From Acidobacteriota bacterium (GTDB lineage: Bacteria > Acidobacteriota > Terriglobia > Acidiferrales > UBA7541): 64,000 bases of DNA. The translations under genes and the position numbers were made by a program. The stretch lies in assembly GCA_013289695.1 (NCBI GenBank), contig JABCZK010000015.1:1-64000 (forward strand), read 5' to 3'. Shown here one piece after another: positions 36,301 to 44,200 of the stretch. Positions within the stretch are counted from its first letter, which is position 1. The number at the start of each line of letters is the position of its first letter. The notes beneath the pieces are model-generated. The model made no database searches. It saw nothing but the letters and a program-made list of their open reading frames with translations, and was not told where the DNA came from.

Positions 36301-36837
36301 GGAGGCGCGATTAGCGCGCAGAGTGCGACAGGCACTTACAGCGTTGCCTCGAACGGTCGCGTCACGCTCGCGGGCGGAGGTGGTGGGGGTGCCCCCATCA
36401 TCTATCTGGTCGGCGCAAACAAAGGGTTGCTGTTGTTCACCGACGGATCCACCCCGGGCCATGTCGAATCCGGCTTTCTCGAGCCGCAAACGGGTAGCCC
36501 CTTCTCCGGGTCATCCACGCACACTACTTATGCATTCGGGACCATCCAGCCCGATGAATTGAATGTAAATGACGAAGCGGGTGTTGCAATTTTCAATGGG
36601 GCGGGAAATATCACTGGAACTAACGATAAAAACCAATCAAATGGAACCTTGATTGCCAATCAACCGATCACAGGCACGTACTCGATTGATTCAACTGGCC
36701 TGGGAGTGATACCTGCCAATTGCACCCTGGGGACAAACTGCGGGAATTTCTTCTTCGTCATTTCACCGACGAAGATAGTGCTTTTGGGCGCGGATCAAAC
36801 CAATACCGACCCGGAGCTCGAGGTCGCGGAACAATAA
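33349..36837 (+). CDS. large lipoprotein with tandem putative-Ig (He_PIG) domains
   Basis: 1162 residues. A lipoprotein signal ends VFVLSSC. A Big-like domain is followed by four near-identical He_PIG repeats of about 90 residues, each with WSAxGLPADGLSL...GIVSGTPT...VSFTLTVSDS; a fifth diverged one has SGGVPPYTFSL. The remaining ~500 residues are a beta-rich region with Gly-rich hairpins. Such proteins are adhesins or surface scaffolds. The start at ATG 33349 follows AGGCGG; an upstream ATG would put a charged extension before the lipobox. A strong terminator follows. A broken copy of one repeat lies at 32047. Confidence 0.85.
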   Translation: MKNLSLVFAVAMVFVLSSCSSSTPQPSVTLSPSAAQAIDLGQQKVFTAAVANDSTSAGVSWACAGAACTALANVSTTSATFSATGTAGTATITATSIKLTTAASSVTVTVSALPTISTTQAQVTAAPATAGVAYSLALAAAGGAGTLTWSAVGLPANGLSINSTTGAITGTPTAKGTVSFTVTVTDSSTAGAKPASTLLIITVNNPAPPTITTTQTQVTAAPGTAASVYGFTFHASGTGALTWSATGLPADGLSLAAGTGIVSGTPTSKATVSFTLTVSDSFGQSSAATAFVLTVNNPTAPAITSTQVQVTAAPGTVGSVYSFAFHATGTGTLTWSAVGLPADGLSLAASTGIVSGTPTTKQSVAFTLTVSDTFGQASAATAFSITVNNPAAPVISTTPAQVPSATVNVAYSFAFHGSGFAPLSWSTSPALSDGLSINTSTGAVTGTPTTATTLNFSVSLTDGLGQVTTVNGFSIVVSMESIAFTPSAPSTVTAGGTLSVNATVSNDAGAGGVNWSVTCSSAPCGSFTASHTASGTATTYDAPPQPPTGGTVTITATAADAPSPIVSAVVTVNAQPLNFTTSSLPNGTINTAYSATITASGGVPPYTFSLDAASSALPTPLTFNAGSPSATITGTPTATSTTNNIVVDVKDSEIVPMTAQMTFSLTINAVSAACGSGSESLLNGQYAIAMRGFDGSGPAGIGATFDADGAGHLAKLVGIEDINTNAGIGPQLNLSITSASSSYSVGSDHRGCLTLATSAGTQKFRFSLGAISAGVASNGQIIEFDTTGSNTSGVLRKQNTLDFSTAQISGNFAFGVSGAEIGGGKFAAVGMLSLNGGGGFNASPTSVVDFNDNGNVDNNGLVYPASPVSLSQGAYTISSASGRGTLSFLPGGGGGSTVHAIVYVVSSAELLILSSDIQSTDNLFVGSALQQTVASFSGTSLNAASVLYTSGLGNNGGTAVSRVSAGILTPSGGANFSFSGQQNSGGAISAQSATGTYSVASNGRVTLAGGGGGGAPIIYLVGANKGLLLFTDGSTPGHVESGFLEPQTGSPFSGSSTHTTYAFGTIQPDELNVNDEAGVAIFNGAGNITGTNDKNQSNGTLIANQPITGTYSIDSTGLGVIPANCTLGTNCGNFFFVISPTKIVLLGADQTNTDPELEVAEQ
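33706..34750 (+). repeat. tandem repeats of about 270 bases encoding Ig modules
   Basis: Four in-frame repeats with shared blocks such as CAGGTGACGGCAGC and GGCATCGTTTCCGG. High similarity at DNA level favours recombination between copies. Confidence 0.75.
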
Positions 36838-36884
36838 CGATCCGATTCACCTTAACTAGACTCAGCAGATTCATAGAGTGAACG

Positions 36885-36913
36885 AAGGCCGGCGCCAGAA
36901 GCGCCGGCCTTTT
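36885..36913 (+). terminator. hairpin terminator of the Ig-domain lipoprotein gene
   Basis: AAGGCCGGCGC (36885-36895) pairs with GCGCCGGCCTT (36901-36911), followed by TT. The loop is five bases. It lies 48 bases past the stop. Confidence 0.8.
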
Positions 36914-37050
36914 GTCATTGTGCTGGTGCGATGTGGATGCGATTGACTGACGGCGACAGGCGGTGATCCCTCCGCGGTAGTCGCCGTAGAGCCTGATGGG
37001 CGTGAAACCTTCGGCGGCGGTCTGCAACAGGTCCAACAGACCCGGCGAAC

Positions 37051-37557
37051 TTACAGCTCCTCTTGCTCGCGCCGCGGGTAGCCGGATTCCCGCGGCTCCG
37101 TGACTGCCTTCGACAAGTAAATTATTTGGCCTACGTGATGGTAGGCGTGGGCGGCCATGCGCAGGAATACGGTGAAGCGGTCGTGGGCTTGTGGTTCTAG
37201 CGCGGCGGAGTAGGGGGCGGCGAAATCTGCGGCGGATTGCTCGCGGATGGTGGCGGCGACCATGTCGATCGTGCGGTCGAAATCGGCGAGGACTTGCTCC
37301 TTGGGTAGCTTGCTCGGTTCGTTGAATTCGCGGTCGCGGTCGCGCACGTAGCCGGTGCCGGCAATTTGCGCGCCGATGTAGTAATTCAGATTGCCGGTGA
37401 GATGCAGGAGCAGGTGGCCGATGCTGTTGCCGTAGGGGTAGGGCTTGCGCCAAAGCTGGTCGATGGAGAGCGGCGCGACCCATTGGTGCAGGCGTCCGCG
37501 AACTTCTTCGTAGTATCCGGCGAGAGAGGAAGCAACGAGTGCGCTGAGGTCTGGCAT
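37051..37557 (-). CDS. cytosolic DinB-family protein (DUF1572-like)
   Basis: 168 residues forming a DinB helical bundle. Signature segments are YYEEVRGRLHQWVAPLSIDQLWRKP, NSIGHLLLHLTGNLNYYIG with a metal-ligand His pair, and the C-terminal AAHAYHHVGQIIYL. The order H...H...HH is the standard divalent metal site. Unlike the 2530 gene there is no signal peptide. Substrate unknown. ATG at 37557; no strong ribosome site is visible. Confidence 0.82.
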   Translation of the reverse strand: MPDLSALVASSLAGYYEEVRGRLHQWVAPLSIDQLWRKPYPYGNSIGHLLLHLTGNLNYYIGAQIAGTGYVRDRDREFNEPSKLPKEQVLADFDRTIDMVAATIREQSAADFAAPYSAALEPQAHDRFTVFLRMAAHAYHHVGQIIYLSKAVTEPRESGYPRREQEEL

Positions 37558-37983
37558 TGGAGTCTCGTCTTTCTGGCGCCTCGCTCATGTGCGCCGGCCG
37601 CTGGCGGCGTTAGTCGAGACGCGTCGCTTAGCCATTCGCGGAGTTTTGTATTCGTGTCCGAGCGTGGCCCTCGGTGCTGCACGACGCCGGATGATACCAC
37701 TGCCGCGCTGCGATTGACTGGTCATTCCCCTGGGTGGCAGGAACTGCGGCAGCCCGTTGAGCCAAATCTGTATTCGGCGCCGCTCTTGCGACGAATTTCC
37801 TGGCGCATTTTCCCGCGTCCTGCTCCGAATCCACGCACATCGTGCATACTAATTTTCGCAGCTTTTTGCGCGTGTACGAAAACTCGTACGCGGTCGTGTG
37901 GTTCATAATGTTTTTTGCGTGGCGCGCCGATAAATGAATGCGTGTGGCTTACGGATTACAAATTGCGGCGTCCTTACTGAATT
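37558..37983. other. gap with an inverted repeat
   Basis: No gene found. CGTGTACGA (37871-37879) faces TCGTACGCG (37884-37892), one mismatch, about 90 bases before the aspartyl-protease-like gene. It could be an operator or an RNA hairpin; there is no further evidence. Confidence 0.35.
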
Positions 37984-39294
37984 ATGCGAGTCCGCCGACG
38001 CATCGTGTTTATCGGGCTGCTTTTCTTTGCGGGCACTTCACTTCTTGCCGCTGCCGCGCTCGACCGCGCCGATGCGTTGTTCGCAAATGGTTATTTCCCG
38101 GAAGCGGAAGCCGCGTACCTGGAGGAGCTGCACAAGAATCCCGGCGACCTGAAAGTCAGCACGCTGCTCGGTATGATTGATCTGTTCTCGAATCGCCTGG
38201 ACGAGTCGGAAAAATATCTGCGGCGCGCGGCGCAGACGGGGCCATTCGAAGAGGCAGCGAAAAATCTGCTGGGCGAGATTTATTACCGGCGCGACCAATT
38301 TCCGGAGGCTGCGCGATGGTTTCGCGCCGCGGGCAGCGCTGAGCGTGCTGAGCCGCTGGAACTTTTCGGCACCGCGGCGCCGTACGCGATTAGTGGGCCG
38401 CCGGACGAAACGCGGCTGCCGTTCGTCGTCACCGATCCGCTTCCGCTTGTGCGCGTACGTGTGAACGGTGGCGAGGCGGCGGAGTTCCTGATTGATACGG
38501 GCGGCGCCGAAGTGCAACTCGACGCTGATTTCGCGAAACGAATGAATCTCAGTGCGGCTAGCGGAATTTCGACGATGCTTCTCGACGGGAGCCAGACAGA
38601 GATGCGCCACGGGCGCGTCGCTTCGCTGCAGTTGGGCGATTTCAACGTGCAAAACGTGCCGGTGGGGATTCGGCCGCTGCCCGTTCTTGCGGGACGCAAG
38701 CTGGATGGCGTGCTGGGAACTGTGCTGCTGTATCACTTTCTCGCTACGCTCGACTATCCGAACGGTGAGTTGATCCTGCGGCGCAGGTCGGCGGAGGTTT
38801 TGCGCGCTTTTAAAACAAGCGCGCTGGCGGAAAAACAAATCGCGATGCCTTTTTGGCTGGCGAGCGATCACCTGATCGTGGCGCGAGGGCGTGTGAATCA
38901 GGCGCCACCCGCGCTGCTGTTCGTGGCCACAGGCTTTACGTCCGGATTCGCTTGTCCGGAGTCTATGATCGAGCAGGCTTCGCTCTCGTTTGATCGGCAA
39001 GGCTCGATTCTGCCGGCGACGGCGCGGCGCACCAACCTTGCGCCATTTGTTGTGAGCGACTTGTACCTGGGCGACGCGCGGCAGCAGAACCTTGCAGGGG
39101 TCGCCGGCGCGTTTCCGGCGGGGCTGGAACACGAGTACGGCTTCCGGATCGGCGGGTTGATCGCGCATCATTTTTTCCGGCCGTATGTAGTGACGTTTGA
39201 TTTCACCGGGATGCGTTTGTACCTTAGCGGTCCGGCGCCGAAGCCGCTCAACAAGACTCCGATAGATGTGCAGACGGCGTTGCTACCGCGGTGA
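37984..39294 (+). CDS. exported retropepsin-like aspartyl protease with N-terminal TPR repeats
   Basis: 436 residues. A signal peptide is followed by two to three TPR-like helices (DALFANGYFPEAEAAYLEEL; LDESEKYLRRAAQ; RRDQFPEAARWFRAAG) and a beta-rich region of the retropepsin/pepsin-like type. FLIDTGGAEVQLD holds the D-T-G motif. A second half-site, usual for the duplicated fold, is not obvious, so it may act as a dimer. TPR-aspartyl protease fusions are frequent in acidobacteria; no substrate is known. Start at ATG 37984; the leader has no strong ribosome site. Confidence 0.7.
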   Translation: MRVRRRIVFIGLLFFAGTSLLAAAALDRADALFANGYFPEAEAAYLEELHKNPGDLKVSTLLGMIDLFSNRLDESEKYLRRAAQTGPFEEAAKNLLGEIYYRRDQFPEAARWFRAAGSAERAEPLELFGTAAPYAISGPPDETRLPFVVTDPLPLVRVRVNGGEAAEFLIDTGGAEVQLDADFAKRMNLSAASGISTMLLDGSQTEMRHGRVASLQLGDFNVQNVPVGIRPLPVLAGRKLDGVLGTVLLYHFLATLDYPNGELILRRRSAEVLRAFKTSALAEKQIAMPFWLASDHLIVARGRVNQAPPALLFVATGFTSGFACPESMIEQASLSFDRQGSILPATARRTNLAPFVVSDLYLGDARQQNLAGVAGAFPAGLEHEYGFRIGGLIAHHFFRPYVVTFDFTGMRLYLSGPAPKPLNKTPIDVQTALLPR

Positions 39295-40214
39295 TGGATA
39301 TGGCGCTCCTCAACTTTTGACATTTGACCTCGTACTCTCGCCGCAGCTCGGCCCGCATTCGAAAAGCAAATAAGGCTGAATAATTCAACGCGCGTTGAAC
39401 CGTTCAGCACTAGGGAGGCCGCCGATTCCCGCTGCGGTTTGCGGGTCCGCCGCCTAAGTCCCGTGGCACCTGGGAATCGCCGTCTTCGCCTGAATGAAAC
39501 GTTCGGTCGCCGAATTGCACTACTGCGTTGTATAGCGCGGAAGCCAGGGAGGCCGGCGACGAGGAGTACCCGACCCTGGGCTCGTAAGTCACTAAAAAAT
39601 AAGGCAGTTTCGCCAGTCAACCCCCTGGTCATATATCGACCTTTTCCGTACGGTCGTAAGTGGCGGAAGGCCGTTGGATGTAACGGGAAACAATTTGGTC
39701 CAGGCACCGCGGTGCCAGCCCTCTACGGGCCCTGATTTGCAAGCGTTGGATAGCTGGCTGGACGCTGATCGCAGTACGAACCACGAGGAGATTAATAAGC
39801 CCAGATGAATCAGCCGAACGCAATGCCGCAAGATTCGTTTGAAAAAGCCCGCAGCGCATTTTTTGGGAAGGCAAACGCAACGTCGAACCAGAATGCACCT
39901 GCAGCCGGCGCGATGACGCTGCGCAACGAAGGCGCTCAAGAGCCCGCAGCACAGCTGCCTGGCGCCTCGGCTTCCAGCTAGCCCCCAACGCTTCTTTCGA
40001 TCGCCTCGGTGATAGCTTCGAGGCTCGAAATTCCACTACTCCTACCCATCGCACGGACTCACGTCGCGAAGGGTGGGTTCCCGCGACATCCCGAGACACA
40101 TCGTTAACATCCCACGTTGCGGCTTGGCGCTTGCGCCTCGCAGCGCTGTTTCTTGCAAAATGGTGTCGATTAAAAATTGGTGCGCTCTTTGTTTTCATTG
40201 GGTTGCGGCGTTTT
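39295..40214. other. 920-base gap with one possible small gene
   Basis: Long frames on both strands here look like shadows with Arg/Pro-rich composition. The only plausible coding sequence is a 58-codon frame at 39805. No RNA gene or repeat copy was recognised. Confidence 0.4.
39805..39981 (+). CDS. possible small hypothetical protein
   Basis: 58 residues, Ala/Gln/Asn/Ser-rich, with no hydrophobic stretch: begins MNQPNAMPQDSFEKARSAFF and ends ASASS. GAGGAG lies 14 bases before the ATG, longer than ideal. The composition is less shadow-like than the alternatives on the other strand. No family recognised; it could be spurious. Confidence 0.3.
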   Translation: MNQPNAMPQDSFEKARSAFFGKANATSNQNAPAAGAMTLRNEGAQEPAAQLPGASASS

Positions 40215-41156
40215 CTAATCGCCGCGACCGTCGATTATTGTTTGCGTGTCTATGCTGATGGTGTCCGTAAGCCTACTGATTGCAGTGGGATGCTGTCGGT
40301 TTGGAGATTCTGGTTCGCGCACTGGCGCTTGGAGTTCGGGGGCGGGCGCCGCTGGATTGACGCTCGGGGAAAAAATGACGTGCTTGGGTGGCTCGACCCA
40401 AACGCCTTTGCCGTTCAGGCGGGCGCAGATTTGGATGGCGCGGAGGATGGTGTCGGGGCTGGGTTCGACCTGGTCGGCGTATTCGATTAGTAGCTCGGCG
40501 GCAAAGCGCAGGTTTTCGCAGCGGCGTTGGTAGAGGCCGGCGGCGCGGGCGTGGGTGTAGATAGTGCGGAAATTCGGGAGATCGTAATCGATCTGGATCA
40601 GCTGGGCATTGCGCCAGGAAACGAAATCCTCTTCGAGGTCGGCGCGTTTGGGATGATTGCGGATGGCGCACTTGCGAGAGTGATGCTCGAGGGTGACGGG
40701 ATCAGAAGCACCGTCGCGGTGTAGGGAGACGGATTTGGTGATGCGCCGGTCGAATATTTCGGAGACGTACTGGGCCGCATCACCGGCTGGGACGACTTCG
40801 GCGATTTGGACCCGGTTGGCGTGGGTCATGCGTTTGCGGCTCGGGTCGCGCGCGGTTTTCTGTGGCGGCCTGGATCGGGCGCGCTTCCCCGCTGCTTTGC
40901 GCACCGGGACAATGATCTGGGTGGTGTGGAGCTTCGGCGGCTCGGCTATTAGATCGGCGGGCTGATTGGCGGTGACGGGCTGTCGGTGCGGTGCGGCTGG
41001 CGCTGGAGCTGAGCGATTTTCGGATACGTCCGGCTGGTGTTGGAGAGCTAGTTGCGCGGCTTGGATCAATTCGACGAGGGTGAGGACTTCACAGAGAGGA
41101 TTTTGCAGGGCGGTTAGCGCGAAACGCGGGCCGCGAAACTTTCGAAAATGTTTCAT
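40215..41156 (-). CDS. protein of unknown function with basic Pro-rich N-terminus
   Basis: 313 residues, soluble. The first half is disordered: Ala/Pro/Gln-rich and then basic (KAAGKRARSRPPQKTARDPSRKR), suggesting nucleic-acid contact. The second half is folded and helical (IFDRRITKSVSLHRDG, DLEEDFVSWRNAQLIQID, TIYTHARAAGLYQRRCENLRFAAELLIEYADQ), with no catalytic motif that I recognise. ATG 41156 is nine bases after GGGAG; a GTG seven codons earlier is less likely. Transcribed alone. Regulator or RNA/DNA-binding protein is a guess from charge only. Confidence 0.55.
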   Translation of the reverse strand: MKHFRKFRGPRFALTALQNPLCEVLTLVELIQAAQLALQHQPDVSENRSAPAPAAPHRQPVTANQPADLIAEPPKLHTTQIIVPVRKAAGKRARSRPPQKTARDPSRKRMTHANRVQIAEVVPAGDAAQYVSEIFDRRITKSVSLHRDGASDPVTLEHHSRKCAIRNHPKRADLEEDFVSWRNAQLIQIDYDLPNFRTIYTHARAAGLYQRRCENLRFAAELLIEYADQVEPSPDTILRAIQICARLNGKGVWVEPPKHVIFSPSVNPAAPAPELQAPVREPESPNRQHPTAISRLTDTISIDTQTIIDGRGD

Positions 41157-41177
41157 GTTTTTGTTCTCCCGGTCCAC

Positions 41178-41499
41178 GGTAGCCGGAGGAGCGAGAAAGA
41201 ACAGCTGTACGAACGAACAGACGCGGTACAGAAACGGGACAGTGCTAATACTTAGTGGTTGAAATTAATTTTTGCGGATGTAATTTTGGAGATTGAGGTT
41301 CGAGTGGGTGCTGCGGAGTTTTTGTGATGCACGAAAAAACTTGTGCGGAGTTCGGGCGCTGCGGAGCGAGCTACAAATAGGGAAAGTCTAAACCCTCACC
41401 CTTCGCGTGAACCAAAAGCGCGAAGGATGGAGCAGCCGTAAAAACTCGCGGAGATCGATTGGGTGGTTTGGACGGGTGGGCCACCCGCCGCGTCGCAGT
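41178..41499. other. gap with a perfect inverted repeat
   Basis: Between two leftward genes. CCTTCGCG (41400-41407) pairs with CGCGAAGG (41419-41426) around an 11-base loop, preceded by a CTAAACCCTCACC stretch like the start of repeat family B. It could end the PEP-CTERM transcript but has no T tract. Confidence 0.5.
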
Positions 41500-42111
41500 C
41501 TATACGAGTCTCTTCCGACGCCAACCTACCAAACCCAGCACTCCGGAGCCGAGCAGCAACAGCGAGGAGGGTTCTGGCGCGGTGGCCGACGCGGTCGTCA
41601 CAGTTCCCTCGAGATTCACTCCCTCTAAAAAGCTATCCGTGCCTGTGATGTCGATAGACAGGGTGTTCGTCCCGACAACGAAATCGCCGCTGGGAACTGT
41701 GAAGGATTGGAGCGAGCCCCAATTGCCACCGCCAAGCGTCGCAACTACATTCCCGTTAAGGAGGAGTTCCCCACTGTCATCTAAGGTCCAACTTCCTGAA
41801 AGTGCCGCTGACGAAATATTGGCCGAGGTCAAAACGAACGTGGTGCTATAGTCACCAAGGCCGTTATCGCAGCAGTTAGTGGGGTTGTACGCAATCCAAG
41901 ATGAGCTCGAACTATTGGCGACCCAGCCTCCGTACCAGTCGGCGTCTGTGGGCGTGACCACCGAAGCTGTCGCAGTCGCGCCCAAGTTGTAGCCGTTTTG
42001 TTCCACCACGGTATAAGTGGCTGTGCCCGTGGACAGGTTTTGACCGTCTCCCAGCGCCGGAATAGACATGAACAAGGTCGCGGCAGCGACCACAAGCAAG
42101 CGCTTCATCAT
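41500..42111 (-). CDS. PEP-CTERM sorting-signal protein
   Basis: 203 residues. A signal peptide (MMKRLLVVAAATLFMSIPALG) precedes a beta-sandwich domain with repeated LDDSGELLLNG-type strands. The C-terminus is a PEP-CTERM signal: APEPSSLLLLGSGVLGLVGWRRKR, a Pro-Glu-Pro motif, a hydrophobic helix and a basic end. Exosortase (EpsH) cleaves such signals, and the proteins are linked to exopolysaccharide; no exosortase is in this window. AGGGGA lies eight bases before the ATG pair at 42111. Function of the mature domain unknown. Confidence 0.82.
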   Translation of the reverse strand: MMKRLLVVAAATLFMSIPALGDGQNLSTGTATYTVVEQNGYNLGATATASVVTPTDADWYGGWVANSSSSSWIAYNPTNCCDNGLGDYSTTFVLTSANISSAALSGSWTLDDSGELLLNGNVVATLGGGNWGSLQSFTVPSGDFVVGTNTLSIDITGTDSFLEGVNLEGTVTTASATAPEPSSLLLLGSGVLGLVGWRRKRLV

Positions 42112-42620
42112 GTTTTTCCCCTTGTTTTCGTGTCGAACTGAATCAGTAACCCCAACGTTCTCGCAATCGCCGCTCCAATTTGTGACTGGACAACACTGAA
42201 GGAAGACCTTGCACTTACTTGCCCCGTAATGCCCTTTCGTGTCCTTTCTTGTCCTTGCCTTGTGCCAGCATAGCCATGGGGCACCTAGCACTTCAGGGGA
42301 GCGGTATCACGACCCAAAGACCTCCGACCTGAAAGTGCTTGCACACTTCCGGCAGGGAAATTCCCAGATTTCGCACTTCCTAATCTAACGCTGGGCTCCT
42401 GTCCCGGCGCAGGTAAACTCCCTCAGCGACATGGCTATGTGCTTGTAAGTCACGTTACCGGAAATGTGAAGCAACACTTTATTTCTCCGATAACGGACTT
42501 GTCGGCCTGGGCTAAATAGCTTTGGCGCTTTGCGCGATTGCGGCCAGCGCCCGGATGGAAATGGTGTAGACTTGCGGCATTCGTCCCCCGAAGGAACTCC
42601 CATCTTAGGAGATTAAAAAT
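42112..42620. other. divergent leader region
   Basis: Separates the leftward PEP-CTERM gene from the rightward DsrE-like gene, so two promoters should lie here. No coding frame is convincing. AGGAG sits nine bases before the DsrE-like ATG. Confidence 0.45.
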
Positions 42621-43064
42621 ATGGCGCGACGTACGTTCCTGACTCAGTTGGCTGGTTTGCCTTTTCTAGCGTTGGGTCTGAAGGTCGAGGAGTCAAAAAA
42701 GCCTCTTAAAATTATGATGAAAAGCGCGTGGGGGCCGGACGACCCAACACGGGCAGCATTTCCGTTCGCGCACGGACTCGCGCTCGCAGAAGCGGGCCAC
42801 GAGGTACAAATCTTCCTTCTCGCAGAGGCCACTTCTCTGATGCGAAAGTCCATGGTGAACGCGATTCTGCCGGTTGGCTGGCCGCCGTTGAGCGAGACAC
42901 TCGACAAGGTTGTGGCAAGACACATTCCGATCTTTGCTTGAGGAGCCTGTTCCCGGGCCCGTGGGGTCACGGAAACAGACCTGAATCAATGGGGAGCAAA
43001 ATTTGGTAATCCGGCGATCTTTGTCTCGCTGGTGGAATGGTCAGACCGGATTATCGTAGAGTGA
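42621..43064 (+). CDS. DsrE-family protein, candidate selenoprotein (in-frame UGA at Cys position)
   Basis: Read conventionally it ends at TGA 42939-42941 after 106 residues (ending HIPIFA). The same frame then continues for 40 codons, GACSRARGVTETDLNQWGAK... to ...SLVEWSDRIIVE, and stops at 43062-43064. DsrE proteins have CGxC followed by xxARGxxExDL at this point, so the TGA sits exactly at the first Cys, giving U-G-A-C, and the conserved tail is intact. Full product: 147 residues. A hairpin with a GGGT loop lies 22 bases downstream. The N-terminus (ARRTFLTQLAGLPFLALGL) resembles a twin-arginine signal. AGGAG precedes the ATG. DsrE-fold proteins handle sulfur or redox chemistry. A nonsense mutation is the alternative. 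Confidence 0.72.
42947..42978 (+). promoter_or_regulatory. SECIS-like hairpin after the in-frame UGA
   Basis: Inner stem CCGTG (42959-42963) with CACGG (42968-42972), loop GGGT. Outer stem CTGTT (42947-42951) with AACAG (42974-42978). Between the UGA and the loop are 22 bases, inside the 16-37 range reported for bacterial SECIS elements, and the loop opens with G. The 5' side has a seven-base bulge. Confidence 0.55.
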
Positions 43065-43485
43065 AAAACAGGCAGTACGTCCAGGGCGGGTAAGATTTCG
43101 GCTGTCTCCGGCACACCGTCAACGTCTGATAAGGGTGATCTCAATGGGTCGACGCACCACGAGGCTAGAGCCCGCCCGGCATTGAGAACAAAAGCCAAAA
43201 TCGCTCGCTGAGGTCAGACCAGCAGGAAAGCTGCCCTGGCTAGGTTTTGGCCGAGTGCAGCCAAACAGATGGTTCTCCCGCGGAAGCATTGCCGAATCAA
43301 TCCACTGGCTGGTGTTGCGCTGACCGGTTGGGCTGGCAGCGTTAATCAATCAGGAGTTATCCTCCCGTACGTGAGGGTCCCGCTCAAAAAAAGGGCTGAC
43401 GAGTACATCTCTAAGTAAAACTTCGCTTTCCCGGTCACGGCGATTACCGGGGCTTGCGACGCTTCAAAGGCTCATGGCGAAGTGT
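43065..43485. other. gene-free gap
   Basis: No supported gene, repeat or RNA. Short frames here look like shadows. Confidence 0.4.
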
Positions 43486-43629
43486 TCATCGCGTTAAGTA
43501 CGCGACTGGGATTGCGGTCCCGATGACAATGGCGCACAGCACGATTCGCGGCCAGCGCGGGATGTATTCCCAGCCGCGGCCGCAGTTGCCGTTTGCGCGG
43601 GGTTCGGGGGCGACGATTTCGTGGGTCAT
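43486..43629 (-). CDS. small single-span membrane protein
   Basis: 47 residues: MTHEIVAPEPRANGNCGRGW, then a hydrophobic helix (RIVLCAIVIGTAIPVAYL) near the C-terminus. GAGAGGA precedes the ATG at good spacing. No family recognised; small acidobacterial membrane peptides of this kind are often unannotated. Confidence 0.45.
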   Translation of the reverse strand: MTHEIVAPEPRANGNCGRGWEYIPRWPRIVLCAIVIGTAIPVAYLTR

Positions 43630-43749
43630 GTGGTCCTCTCGGCGGGTAAAATCCGCGCGCAACCAAATGGCCGTACGGCTCGACATTTACATTGAGTACT
43701 TGTTCAGACTATTGGTCCGTGCGATACGGCTGGTGCGCTGTTATAGAAG

Positions 43750-43932
43750 TTATCGCGCCGGCGGTTCAGCCTCTGGCTTTCTGGCGGCCTGCTTGAAGCC
43801 TGTGACTTCGAAGTCTCGCAGCAGATCGGAACGTACGCCAATTTCCCAGCTTGCTTTCACAGCGGAAGACGCGGAGTCTGTCTCGGCTGGCTTCTCTATT
43901 TGCTTTTCAAGTAATTGTTTTCTGTCTGGCAT
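43750..43932 (-). CDS. small soluble hypothetical protein
   Basis: 60 residues, Glu/Lys/Ala-rich: begins MPDRKQLLEKQIEKPAETD, with a conserved-looking core EIGVRSDLLRDFEVTGFK. AAGGAG lies seven bases upstream of the ATG. The composition differs from the opposite-strand frame, which is Arg/Ser-rich, so this strand is preferred. Function unknown. Confidence 0.45.
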   Translation of the reverse strand: MPDRKQLLEKQIEKPAETDSASSAVKASWEIGVRSDLLRDFEVTGFKQAARKPEAEPPAR

Positions 43933-44032
43933 TGCCGTGCTCCTTTTCGAAAACATCCCGCGAGTCCCTGCGGCTTGTGCGTCAATGATAAGGCCAAACT
44001 GCAGGTGGATCACGCACTGAATCTGACTGGGG

Positions 44033-44132
44033 GGCGGCCGACCCTTCCACACCTCCGAGACGTAGCAGCTGGGTTTTCAGGGCGGTGCTCTGTCGTTTGA
44101 CTGCGGCGGGCGTGCTGTAGCGCGATTCACAA
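44033..44132 (+). repeat. composite dispersed repeat (families F and A-half), copy 1
   Basis: GGCCGACCCTTCCAC at 44037-44051, with GAGACGTAG following, recurs at 45371-45400. It is followed by CTGCGGCGGGC and then GTAGCGCGATTCACAA (44117-44132), the right half of family A, in the same order as at 45371-45520. Confidence 0.65.
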
Positions 44133-44200
44133 GCAGCGACGCTACCAGCGAGACCAAAATCGCGCGGCGAGTTGAGGTGGTCCAGCTGCCAACAGCGTTG

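Noticed and set aside
39629-40198. 189-codon leftward frame in the 920-base gap
   Set aside because: Arg/Ser-rich with no domain or ribosome site; shadow-like.
42939-42941. UGA in the DsrE-like gene as a plain nonsense mutation
   Set aside because: Not excluded, but the downstream 40 codons keep family motifs and a SECIS-like hairpin lies at the right distance, so the Sec reading is preferred.
43454-44020. 188-codon frame over the two small leftward genes
   Set aside because: Arg/Ser-rich shadow composition; the small leftward frames have ribosome sites.
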